Shown here piece by piece: positions 1-6,873 of a stretch of 37,884 bases of DNA; the first letter of the stretch is position 1, and each line of letters begins with the position of its first letter. Both the position numbers and the translations under genes were made by a program. The stretch lies in contig JAFKFQ010000266.1 of the NCBI GenBank assembly GCA_017308215.1, positions 1 through 37,884 of the forward strand, given 5' to 3'. The notes under the pieces are model-generated. The model was given only the letters and a program-made list of their open reading frames with translations. It was not told the DNA's origin and did no database searches. The DNA is from a bacterium (GTDB lineage Bacteria; Planctomycetota; Planctomycetia; Gemmatales; Gemmataceae).

Positions 1-99
1 CACCTGCCAGCGGGTCTTCTCGGCCGCGTCGAGGCAACCGCGGTATCGGCGGTCAATCTGTTCGTGACTCAGGTGCTCAACAACAGGTAGTCGCTTCAT
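1..99 (-). CDS. IS630-like transposase, N-terminal fragment (runs off left edge)
   Basis: Reading leftward from the ATG at 99-97 there is an open frame of 33 codons that reaches the window edge without a stop. The peptide begins MKRLPVVEHLSHEQIDRRY and continues with a helix-turn-helix-like stretch ending in EKTRWQV. This resembles the N-terminal winged-helix part of IS630-family transposases that are abundant in Gemmata-type planctomycetes. A good ribosome-binding site (GGGAGGG on the minus strand) lies just upstream of the ATG. The catalytic DDE domain would lie outside the window, so intactness cannot be judged. The alternative is a stand-alone helix-turn-helix protein. Confidence 0.6.
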   Translation of the reverse strand, partial: MKRLPVVEHLSHEQIDRRYRGCLDAAEKTRWQV

Positions 100-212
100 G
101 GAAACCCTCCCGGAGTTGGAGAGGGTTACGCATCAGCCGGATTCGGTATGAGGGACTGGAGGACGAGCGAAGACAGTCGGATTGCATACAGATCATCCAC
201 CTTTCCCCAGAG

Positions 213-236
213 CCCAAAGTCCCAAGGTCCCAAAGT
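213..236. repeat. Three tandem copies of an 8-bp unit
   Basis: CCCAAAGT (213-220), CCCAAGGT (221-228) and CCCAAAGT (229-236) follow each other directly; the middle copy differs by one base. It lies outside any gene, between the mobile-element end and the next gene. It looks like a slippage-type short tandem repeat. Confidence 0.75.
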
Positions 237-305
237 CTCCACTCCTAGTTCCGGTCGTAACGCCCCTTCGATCGACACAACCGGTCCGAAACCCGCAAAT
301 TCCCT

Positions 306-334
306 TTGACGGCTATTTTGCCTAGACCTACCAT
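306..334 (+). promoter_or_regulatory. Putative sigma-70-type promoter for the TIGR03000 gene
   Basis: TTGACG (306-311) and TACCAT (329-334) are separated by exactly 17 bp and lie about 65 bp upstream of the chosen ATG at 399. The -35 box is 5/6 and the -10 box 4/6 of consensus. This is by inspection only. Confidence 0.4.
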
Positions 335-398
335 CCTACCGCGGGGGGAGGCCGAACCGTCGGGCGGGGTCGGCCGCGAACCACGGGAGGACAACGCG

Positions 399-1160
399 AT
401 GTACAGCCTCGTTCTGATGGCGGCGACCGCCGCCGGACCTACTACCCCGGCGTCCGACGTAACGCCGGTGCCGGTCGCGGTTGCGGCCGGGTGCTGCGGT
501 GGGACCATCGTCGCCGGCTGCACGGGCTGCACCGGCTACGCCAGCTGCTATGGGTCGTGCTACGGATCGTGCTACGGCGGACGGGTCGGCATCTTCCACC
601 GCCACAAGCACAGCTGTCACGGCTGCTGCGGCGGGTCGTGCAGCGGCTGGAGCTGCTTCGGGTCGTGCTGGGGCTCGTGTTACGGCAGCTACAGCTACGG
701 CTGCTGGGGCTCGTGCTACGGCAGCTACAGTTACGGCTGCGCCGGCAGCTGCTACGGCGCCTACAGCTACCACTACGGCTGCTACGGGGCGGTCCCCGGG
801 ACGATCGCGCCGGCCGTCGTGATCCCGCAGGAGACCCCGACCAACCCGCTCCCGAAGTCCGAGCCGGCCCCGAAGGGCGATAAGAGCAGCGCCAACATCC
901 GCTTCCAGCTGCCCGCGAACGCGACGCTGTTCGTGGACGGTCAGCGGACGGTCGGTGAGGGGATCGAGCGGGCGTTCTTCACCCCGCCGCTCCAGGCCGG
1001 GCAGCGCTACTTCTACGACGTGCGGGCGGAACTGGTCGTCAACGGTCAGACCGTCCGCGAGGAGCGCCGGGTGCTCGTGACCGCCGGCGCCGACCTCGTG
1101 GAGTCGTTCCCGCGGCTGACCGCTGCCGCGACCGACCCGACGACCGTCGCCGGTCGATAA
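399..1160 (+). CDS. Cys/Tyr/Gly-rich TIGR03000-domain protein
   Basis: The 253-residue protein has three parts. A short Ala/Val/Pro-rich N-terminus may be a weak export signal. A low-complexity central part (about residues 28-135) is dominated by Cys, Gly, Tyr and Ser, with repeats of the type GSCYGSYSYGCW at 12-residue spacing. A C-terminal domain of about 75 residues (from NIRFQLPANATLFVDGQ to VESFPRL) matches the planctomycete TIGR03000 domain, a beta-rich module of unknown function. I chose the ATG at 399, not the upstream one at 306, because GGGAGG precedes it and the extra residues would overlap the promoter. It may be a cell-surface or matrix protein crosslinked by disulfides; that role is inference. 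A strong hairpin follows the stop. Confidence 0.8.
   Translation: MYSLVLMAATAAGPTTPASDVTPVPVAVAAGCCGGTIVAGCTGCTGYASCYGSCYGSCYGGRVGIFHRHKHSCHGCCGGSCSGWSCFGSCWGSCYGSYSYGCWGSCYGSYSYGCAGSCYGAYSYHYGCYGAVPGTIAPAVVIPQETPTNPLPKSEPAPKGDKSSANIRFQLPANATLFVDGQRTVGEGIERAFFTPPLQAGQRYFYDVRAELVVNGQTVREERRVLVTAGADLVESFPRLTAAATDPTTVAGR
672..743 (+). repeat. 36-bp in-frame tandem repeat in the Cys/Tyr-rich gene
   Basis: Two nearly identical 36-bp units start at 672 and 708 and encode GSCYGSYSYGCW-type 12-mers; a third, more divergent copy begins near 744. Differences are mainly at third codon positions, which suggests duplication under selection for the amino-acid pattern. Confidence 0.75.
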
Positions 1161-1180
1161 CGTCCCAGACCGACAATCCG

Positions 1181-1218
1181 CCGCCCCCGCAGGCCCGTCC
1201 GCGGGCCTGCGGGGGCGG
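1181..1218 (+). terminator. GC-rich hairpin after the TIGR03000 gene
   Basis: A perfect 17-bp inverted repeat (1181-1197 with 1202-1218) surrounds a 4-base loop, 20 bp after the stop codon. It is followed by TGTCGTTCC rather than a clean T-run, so it is an atypical intrinsic terminator. The same downstream bases follow the hairpin at 5941-5960. Confidence 0.65.
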
Positions 1219-1309
1219 TGTCGTTCCGCGGCTCCGCTTCACTTCGACCCGCGCCGTCTGGTACGATTCACTCAGAGGGATCGCACCCACCCAACCAAGG
1301 CGGCGCGCC

Positions 1310-2413
1310 GTGGGACAGAAGATCGAACAAGACCTGCAGCGGTTCCGCAAGCTGGTGCGCGGGAAGGTGAAGAGCAACCTTTCCAAGTACATCAGCCGCG
1401 GGGAGATGATCGGCAAGAAGGGGAACGACCTGGTGTCGATCCCGCTCCCGGCGATCAACCTCCCACAATTCCGCTACGGCCAGAAGGGGTCCGGCGGGGT
1501 CGGCGTGGGCGAGGGGAAGCCCGGCCAGCCGCTCACCCAGCCGCAGGACGGCGAGGGTGATCCGCAGGCCGGTGATTCGCCCGGCGGCCACATCCTCGAG
1601 GTCGATCTCTCGATGGAAGAGCTCGCCGAGATCCTTGGCGAAGAGCTCGCGCTGCCGCGGATCGAGCCGCGCGGGAAGAAGAACGTCGTCACCCAGAAGG
1701 ACAAGTACACGAGCATCCGCAGCGTCGGCCCGGAGAGCCTGCGGCACTTCAAGCGCACCTATAAGCGAGCCCTGAAGCGGCAGATCTCGGCCGGCACGTA
1801 CAACCCCGGCGACCCGCTCGTGGTGCCGGTCCGAGAGGACAAGCAGTACCGCAGCTGGAAGGAGATCCCGAAGCCCGACGCGGTGGCGTGCGTGGTGTAC
1901 ATGATGGACGTGTCCGGGAGCATGACCGACGAGCAGAAGGAGATCGTGCGGATCGAGTCGTTCTGGATCGACACCTGGATCAAGAAGCATTACACGGGCG
2001 TGGAGACGGTCTACATCATCCACGACGCCGTCGCCGCCGAGGTGGACGAGCACACGTTCTACCACACCCGCGAGAGCGGCGGGACGAAGATCAGCTCGGC
2101 CTACGAGCTGTGCAACAAGATCGTGGACACTCGCTACCCGACGACGGACTGGAACGTGTACGCCTTCCACTTCTCGGACGGCGACAACTGGGGCGACGAC
2201 GTGCCGAAGTGTCTGTCGCTCCTGACCGACCAGCTCCTGCCGAAACTGAACCTGTTCGGCTACGGGCAGGTGGAGTCCCCCTACGGGAGCGGCGAGTTCT
2301 TCGAGCACATCCACGAGTTGGTGGACGACCACGAGAACGTGGTGGTGAGCCGCGTCCCCGACCGCGACGCGATCCTCGGCAGCATCAAGGAGTTCCTGAA
2401 GACGGGGCGCTGA
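1310..2413 (+). CDS. DUF444 / YeaH-YhbH family protein
   Basis: The 367-residue protein carries the DUF444 hallmarks. An N-terminal block (FRKLVRGKVKSNLSKYISRG, residues 12-31) is followed by VSIPLPAINLPQFRYG (42-57) and a Gly/Pro-rich linker (58-95). The C-terminal half is a von Willebrand A-like domain with the metal-site motif DVSGS at 200-204 and conserved YAFHFSDGDNW (284-294). In enterobacteria the homologue YeaH forms a stress/stationary-phase set with the PrkA kinase (YeaG) and SpoVR (YcgB); in Bacillus, YhbH is a sporulation protein. SpoVR is encoded two genes downstream here. The start is a GTG at 1310 after AAGGCGG; no earlier start has a better site. Biochemical function is unknown. 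Confidence 0.9.
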   Translation: MGQKIEQDLQRFRKLVRGKVKSNLSKYISRGEMIGKKGNDLVSIPLPAINLPQFRYGQKGSGGVGVGEGKPGQPLTQPQDGEGDPQAGDSPGGHILEVDLSMEELAEILGEELALPRIEPRGKKNVVTQKDKYTSIRSVGPESLRHFKRTYKRALKRQISAGTYNPGDPLVVPVREDKQYRSWKEIPKPDAVACVVYMMDVSGSMTDEQKEIVRIESFWIDTWIKKHYTGVETVYIIHDAVAAEVDEHTFYHTRESGGTKISSAYELCNKIVDTRYPTTDWNVYAFHFSDGDNWGDDVPKCLSLLTDQLLPKLNLFGYGQVESPYGSGEFFEHIHELVDDHENVVVSRVPDRDAILGSIKEFLKTGR

Positions 2414-2724
2414 CCGATGTCCGCGTCGGCCCCGGACACCGGCGACTAGCCCGCGCCGACATGGCCTCGACTCGCGGCATTCGCACTCGCCACGCGACTT
2501 CTCACGCTCGCCGCCGGTCTACTCCTCGCTCCCGTGACGCCGGGTCGCACCGGACCACCGACCGGCTCGCCTTCCGCACGGAAATCCTTGCCGCGGCGGT
2601 GGGCGATCGAGCGGAGTTTTCTTCGCCGGGTGGCACTGGGTCGTGTTCACCGGGCGGATGCTTACCCGGGTCATGGAACTGGCCCAGGGGCCACGCCACA
2701 CAAGCTCATAACAGGCTCTAACTG
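2414..2724. other. Gene-free stretch between DUF444 and the mannosyltransferase gene
   Basis: Frames here are short and lack coding character or ribosome sites. I see no clear terminator or promoter. The segment is GC-rich like its surroundings and may be decayed coding sequence or a long untranslated region. Confidence 0.5.
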
Positions 2725-3888
2725 ATGCCCGTAACCGCCCCGGATGTTAGGGACTGGCCTGCCCCGACGTGGCTCCGTCTCGTGGCCTTCGCGCTGCTCA
2801 GTCGCGTGGTTGTGGTCGCCGCCGGGCTGGCGCTCGCGCCGCGCGCGGCCGAGCCGCACTGGGCCGCCGAGCAGGTCGTACTCCGCCAGGACATCCTTGC
2901 CGGGCCGGTGCCGTGGCTCGAACCCTGGGTCCGGTTCGACGCCGCGTTCTACCTCGCCATCGCCCGCGACGGCTACCGTGCCCCAGCCCCGGGGGAGTGG
3001 CCACGCACGGGGTTCCTCCCGCTGCTGCCCGTGTGCATCGCGACGGCCGCGGCGGCGGGGGTCGACCCGGTGCTGGCCGGGGTACTCATCCCGAATCTTG
3101 CTTTCACGGTCGGGTTGGCGTGTGCCGGGCGCGCGGCCCTCCGTGCCACCGGCAACGCCCGCACCGCCTGGCTCGGCTGCGGCGTGCTTATCACGTTTCC
3201 GACCGCGTTCTACTTCTCCGCCCCCTACCAGGAGTCGCTGTACCTGCTCGCCGCGGCCGGGGCACTGCTCGCGTGGTACGACCGCCGGCCGGTCGTCGCC
3301 GGCCTGGCCGGGTTGGCCGCCGCGCTGGCGCGCCTGACGGCGGTAGCGCTACCGGTCGGCCTGTTCGCGGAGGCACTCGGGCGGCGGGCGTGGCCGGCGC
3401 CGGGGGCGTGGGTCGTTGTGGCCGGGACGGCGGCCGGGGGGGGGCTGTTCATGGCGTACCTCGGCTACGCCCTCGGCGACCCGATGGCGCACTTCCACGC
3501 CCACACCGCGTGGGGCCGGGAATCGCCGACCGCGCTGGGGGTGGTCAAGTCGCTCATGCAAGGGTGCTACGAACTGGTCCGGCCGAACCCCGCGTTCCAG
3601 GTCGTCAAACCGCTCGCCCTGTTCGGCACGCTCGCGCTCGGCGTCCGCGGGTGGGGCCGGCGCGGGCCGCTGTGGGGGTGTCTGATCCTCATCCCGGTCG
3701 TCCAGGCGCTGAGCACCGGGACCACACTCAGCATAGAGCGGATCGTTCTCACGAGCTTTCCGGCGGCGTTCGAGCTTGGCGAGCTCCTGGGGCGGTCGCG
3801 TATGATGCGGGTAGCCTGGTTGGTCGTGGCGCTACCGGCACAGGGCTTCTTCCTGTGGCTGTTCGTCAACAACGGCTTCGTGAACTGA
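2725..3888 (+). CDS. Membrane mannosyltransferase of PIG-V-like type
   Basis: This 387-residue protein is strongly hydrophobic with roughly eight or more membrane segments. The first luminal/periplasmic loop holds VRFDAAFYLAIARDGY (residues 69-84), the aspartate-containing signature of polyprenyl-phosphate-sugar-dependent GT-C enzymes. It is followed by a GFLPLLP block and then PTAFYFSAPYQESLYLL and ARLTAVALP. This order matches the PIG-V / Mannosyl_trans2 family, which uses dolichol- or polyprenyl-phosphate mannose. The acceptor is unknown. Translation from the ATG at 2725 has only a weak ribosome site. It lies between the DUF444 and SpoVR genes, 22 bp ahead of the latter, so it is probably co-transcribed with SpoVR. 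Confidence 0.75.
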   Translation: MPVTAPDVRDWPAPTWLRLVAFALLSRVVVVAAGLALAPRAAEPHWAAEQVVLRQDILAGPVPWLEPWVRFDAAFYLAIARDGYRAPAPGEWPRTGFLPLLPVCIATAAAAGVDPVLAGVLIPNLAFTVGLACAGRAALRATGNARTAWLGCGVLITFPTAFYFSAPYQESLYLLAAAGALLAWYDRRPVVAGLAGLAAALARLTAVALPVGLFAEALGRRAWPAPGAWVVVAGTAAGGGLFMAYLGYALGDPMAHFHAHTAWGRESPTALGVVKSLMQGCYELVRPNPAFQVVKPLALFGTLALGVRGWGRRGPLWGCLILIPVVQALSTGTTLSIERIVLTSFPAAFELGELLGRSRMMRVAWLVVALPAQGFFLWLFVNNGFVN

Positions 3889-3910
3889 CCACCGGCCGGG
3901 AGAGCCGCCG

Positions 3911-5473
3911 ATGAGCCTCGGCTTCTACAACACGAACCTCCCGCCGCACCTGCGGGTGCTCAAGGACGAGATCGAGGGGTACGCCCGCGGGTACGGCCTC
4001 GACTTCTACGAGACCATCTTCGAGGTCGTGGACGCCGACGACCTGAACGAGATCGCCGCCTACGGCGGGTTCCCGACGCGGTACCCGCACTGGTCGTTCG
4101 GCATGCAGTACGAGGAGCTCAAGAAGGGCTACGAGTACGGCCTGTCGAAGATCTACGAGATGGTCATCAACAACGACCCGTGCTACGCCTACCTGATGCG
4201 GTGCAACCACACCGTCGACCAGAAGTTGGTGATGGCGCACGTCTACGGGCACTGCGACTTTTTCAAGAACAACGCCTATTTCGGGCACACGACGCGGAAG
4301 ATGATGGACGAGATCGCCAACCACGCCGCCCGCATCCGCGGGTACGCGGAGCGGTTCGGCGAGGACGAGGTCGAGGCGTTCGTGGACAAGTGCATGTCGG
4401 TCGACGACCTGATCGATATCCACTCGGTCGCCATCCGCCGCCGCGACGACCACTCGAAGTACGACTTCACCCCGACGGACGGGGCGGAGGACGAGGACGG
4501 CCGCCCCGCGCGGTTCAAGTCGAAGGGGTACATGGACGAGTTCGTGAACCCCCGCGACCGGCTGAAGGCCGCCGAGGAGGAGCGGAAGAAGCTCAAGGAC
4601 CAGCGCGTCCCGCACTTCCCGGAGCGGCCGGAGAAGGACGTGCTCCTGTTCCTGATCGAGCACGCCCCGCTCAAGAACTGGCAGCGCGACATTCTCAGCA
4701 TCATCCGCGACGAGGCGTACTATTTCCACCCGCAGGGCCAGACGAAGATCATGAACGAGGGCTGGGCCTCGTTCTGGCACAGCACGATCATGACGCAGAA
4801 GGTGCTGGAGCCGAGCGAGGTCATCGACTACGCCGACCACCACTCCGGGACGATGGCGACCAGCTCGCGCCGGCTAAACCCGTACAAGCTCGGCATCGAA
4901 CTCCTGCGCGACGTCGAGCGCCGCTGGAACATGGGCCAGTTCGGCCCCGAGTGGGACGAGTGCGACGACATGGACAAGAAGCGGACCTGGGACAAGCAGC
5001 TCGGCCTCGGCCGGCAGAAGATCTTCGAGGTCCGCAAGGTCCACAACGACATCACCTTCATCGACACGTTCCTGACGCCCGAGTTCTGCAAGGAGTACCG
5101 GCTGTTCTCGTTCAACTACCAGGACCAGACCAAGAACTACGTGATCGAGAGCCGCGAGTTCCAGAAGGTGAAGCAGCGGCTCCTCTACAGCCTGACCAAC
5201 TTCGGCAAGCCGTGGATCTACGTGGTGGACGGCAACCACCGCAACCGCGGCGAACTGCTGTTGCGGCACGACTACAATGGGGTAGATTTAAAATTGGATG
5301 AGGCCCGTGACACGCTCGTGAACGTGCAGTACATCTGGGCGCGTCCGGTCTGCCTGGAGACCGTGTTGGACGGGAAGCCGACGGTGCTGTGCTTCGACGG
5401 CACCGACCACACCCAGCAGCCCACGGGAGGAACCGATGACGCTCAACGAAGCCCTGCTGGCAAGATTAAGTGA
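3911..5473 (+). CDS. SpoVR family protein (YcgB-like)
   Basis: The 520-residue product shows the conserved SpoVR pattern throughout: DFYETIFEVVDADDLNEIAA near residues 32-51, FPTRYPHWSFGMQYEEL (55-71), and MAHVYGHCDFFKNN near 113-126. In the middle are a DILSIIRDEAYYF block and NEGWASFWH, all family signatures. Length is normal. B. subtilis SpoVR affects spore cortex formation and E. coli YcgB is a stationary-phase protein; biochemistry is unresolved. The ATG at 3911 has a GGGAG ribosome site. The last 38 bp overlap the next gene at 5436. The usual partner DUF444 is encoded upstream; PrkA is not seen in the window. Confidence 0.92.
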   Translation: MSLGFYNTNLPPHLRVLKDEIEGYARGYGLDFYETIFEVVDADDLNEIAAYGGFPTRYPHWSFGMQYEELKKGYEYGLSKIYEMVINNDPCYAYLMRCNHTVDQKLVMAHVYGHCDFFKNNAYFGHTTRKMMDEIANHAARIRGYAERFGEDEVEAFVDKCMSVDDLIDIHSVAIRRRDDHSKYDFTPTDGAEDEDGRPARFKSKGYMDEFVNPRDRLKAAEEERKKLKDQRVPHFPERPEKDVLLFLIEHAPLKNWQRDILSIIRDEAYYFHPQGQTKIMNEGWASFWHSTIMTQKVLEPSEVIDYADHHSGTMATSSRRLNPYKLGIELLRDVERRWNMGQFGPEWDECDDMDKKRTWDKQLGLGRQKIFEVRKVHNDITFIDTFLTPEFCKEYRLFSFNYQDQTKNYVIESREFQKVKQRLLYSLTNFGKPWIYVVDGNHRNRGELLLRHDYNGVDLKLDEARDTLVNVQYIWARPVCLETVLDGKPTVLCFDGTDHTQQPTGGTDDAQRSPAGKIK

Positions 5474-5906
5474 GTGGCGGCCGGCGGGCGCCGGGCGGCA
5501 CTCGATGACGCATACCGCCGCCGGCTGGTCGGTCGCGCTCGCCGCCGACCGTGCCGACTCGCTCTCGTGCCTGGTGTGGGAGCTCGCCGTGGCGCGGACC
5601 GACCCGGCGCCCGAGGGGACGACGCTCCTGTCGTGGGCCACGGCCGTCACCGCCCGCGTCACCGGGCTGATGGAGCCGCTCACGGTCCACGAGATCGACG
5701 CGACGCGCGGCGAGGCGGTGCTGCGGAGCGCGTCGCCGTCGGCGCGGGCCGACGCGCTGGCGTATTATGAGATCCGCCTCCACGGCACCGACCGCGCCGT
5801 CGTGCGGCGATTTCACGGGTCGAAGGCGAAGCCCGGTCGCGAGCAGGTCGCGTTCGCGCTGACGCACGAAGTCCTCGCCAAGCTCGCCGCCGACATCGCC
5901 GGTTGA
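5436..5906 (+). CDS. Small conserved-looking protein overlapping the SpoVR gene
   Basis: I do not recognise the family. The 156-residue protein has no signal peptide or membrane segment. It contains a WSVALAADRADSLSCLVWEL block, a central region ending GEAVLRSASP, and a C-terminal AYYEIRLHGTDRAVVRRFHG followed by EQVAFALTHEVLAKLAADI. The start at 5436 is supported by a strong GGGAGGA site that lies inside the end of the SpoVR reading frame, giving a 38-bp overlap in another frame. This implies translational coupling, so it is likely an accessory partner of SpoVR. A hairpin at 5941-5960 closes the unit. Confidence 0.75.
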   Translation: MTLNEALLARLSEWRPAGAGRHSMTHTAAGWSVALAADRADSLSCLVWELAVARTDPAPEGTTLLSWATAVTARVTGLMEPLTVHEIDATRGEAVLRSASPSARADALAYYEIRLHGTDRAVVRRFHGSKAKPGREQVAFALTHEVLAKLAADIAG

Positions 5907-5940
5907 TCCAGCCACCGCGCGGCCTCGCGAACCCACTCGA

Positions 5941-5960
5941 CGCCCGGGTTTCCCCGGGCG
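5941..5960 (+). terminator. Hairpin ending the DUF444-SpoVR unit
   Basis: CGCCCGGG (5941-5948) pairs with CCCGGGCG (5953-5960) across a 4-base loop, followed by TTGTCGTTCC. The stem is short but fully GC and sits 35 bp after the stop at 5906. Confidence 0.55.
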
Positions 5961-6026
5961 TTGTCGTTCCCGGACCGTCGCCTATCACATCCGGCGGACC
6001 TTCGCCCACACCTCCCGGAGGCGCCG

Positions 6027-6815
6027 ATGACGCGCTACGCGGCAACGCTCCTGACCCTCTCCCTCGCGGCCGGCGCGGCGTCGGCCGCGGTCAAGACCGA
6101 GGTCGTCGAGTACGAGCACGCCGGCACCAAGCTCAAGGGCTTCGTCGCCTACGACGACGCGGTGACCGGGAAGCGGCCCGGGGTGCTCGTGTTCCCCGAG
6201 TGGTGGGGGCTGAACGACTACGCCAAGAGCCGTGCCAAGCAACTCGCCGGCCTGGGCTACGTCGCCTTCGCCGCCGACCTGTACGGCGACGGCAAGGTGA
6301 TCGACATCGCCCACCCGGACGACGCGCAGAAGATGGCCATGTTCCTGCGGGCGAACCAGGACGTGTGGCGCGGCCGCGCCCAGGCGGCGTTCAAGCAACT
6401 CACCGGCCGCCCGAACGTGGACGCCTCGAAGGTCGCCGCCATCGGCTACTGCCTCGGCGGCTCCACGGCGCTCCAGCTCGCGTTCACCGGCGCCGACCTG
6501 AAGGCCGTCACCACGTTCCACGCCGCGCTGCCGACGCCGACGCCCGCCGAGGCGGCGGCGGTGAAGGCGAAGGTGCTCGTCTGCCACGGCGGGGCCGACC
6601 CGGCGGTGCCGATGAAGGCGGTGGACGACCTGAAGGCCGCGCTCGGGGCGTCGAAGACGGCGCTCGAGGTCGTCGTTTACCCCGGCGTCGTCCACAGCTT
6701 CACCGCGCCGGACGCCGACAAAGTGGGCCGGCCTGCGATGAAGTACGACAAGACGGCGGACGAGGATTCGTGGCGGCGCATGAGCGCCCTGTTCCGCCAG
6801 GAGCTCGGCCGCTGA
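6027..6815 (+). CDS. Exported dienelactone hydrolase family protein
   Basis: The 262-residue alpha/beta hydrolase starts with a signal peptide (residues 1-20, ending AGAASA). The dienelactone hydrolase pattern is complete: PEWWG (57-61) with the family glutamate, the nucleophile elbow GYCLGG with Cys142, the acid in GGADP (Asp191), and His223 in VVHSF. Cysteine in place of serine as nucleophile is typical of this family. Export suggests a role on lactones or esters in the periplasm; the substrate is unknown. I used the ATG at 6027 because CCGGAGG precedes it and the signal peptide then begins correctly; an in-frame ATG at 5961 would add 22 residues and falls right behind the terminator hairpin. 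Confidence 0.88.
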   Translation: MTRYAATLLTLSLAAGAASAAVKTEVVEYEHAGTKLKGFVAYDDAVTGKRPGVLVFPEWWGLNDYAKSRAKQLAGLGYVAFAADLYGDGKVIDIAHPDDAQKMAMFLRANQDVWRGRAQAAFKQLTGRPNVDASKVAAIGYCLGGSTALQLAFTGADLKAVTTFHAALPTPTPAEAAAVKAKVLVCHGGADPAVPMKAVDDLKAALGASKTALEVVVYPGVVHSFTAPDADKVGRPAMKYDKTADEDSWRRMSALFRQELGR

Positions 6816-6826
6816 CCACCTTCAAA

Positions 6827-6850
6827 GCCCCGGGACTGCTGTCCCGGGGC
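6827..6850 (+). terminator. Hairpin between hydrolase gene and bioB
   Basis: GCCCCGGGAC (6827-6836) and GTCCCGGGGC (6841-6850) form a perfect 10-bp stem with a 4-base loop, 11 bp after the hydrolase stop. CGTGACTTTCC follows. It probably ends the upstream transcript. As it lies only 23 bp before the bioB start, it could instead be part of the bioB leader. Confidence 0.55.
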
Positions 6851-6873
6851 CGTGACTTTCCTACCCTGTTCGC

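Larger units (their letters stand above)
100..398. other. Spacer between transposase fragment and TIGR03000 gene
   Basis: There is no convincing coding frame here. The left part should contain the terminal inverted repeat and insertion junction of the IS630-like element, but I cannot place the end without its partner end. The middle holds a three-copy 8-bp tandem repeat (213-236). The right part holds a promoter-like sequence (306-334) for the gene at 399. Confidence 0.5.

Noticed and set aside
1268..2332. Long minus-strand open frame opposite the DUF444 gene
   Set aside because: It is a high-GC shadow of the real gene with Val/Arg/Leu-rich sequence and no family motif or ribosome site.
2414..2724. 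Short open frames on both strands in the spacer
   Set aside because: They are under 70 codons, overlap each other, are Arg/Pro-rich and have no ribosome sites.
5961..6026. Earlier ATG for the dienelactone hydrolase
   Set aside because: It starts directly at the terminator hairpin, and the signal peptide and GGAGG site fit the ATG at 6027.
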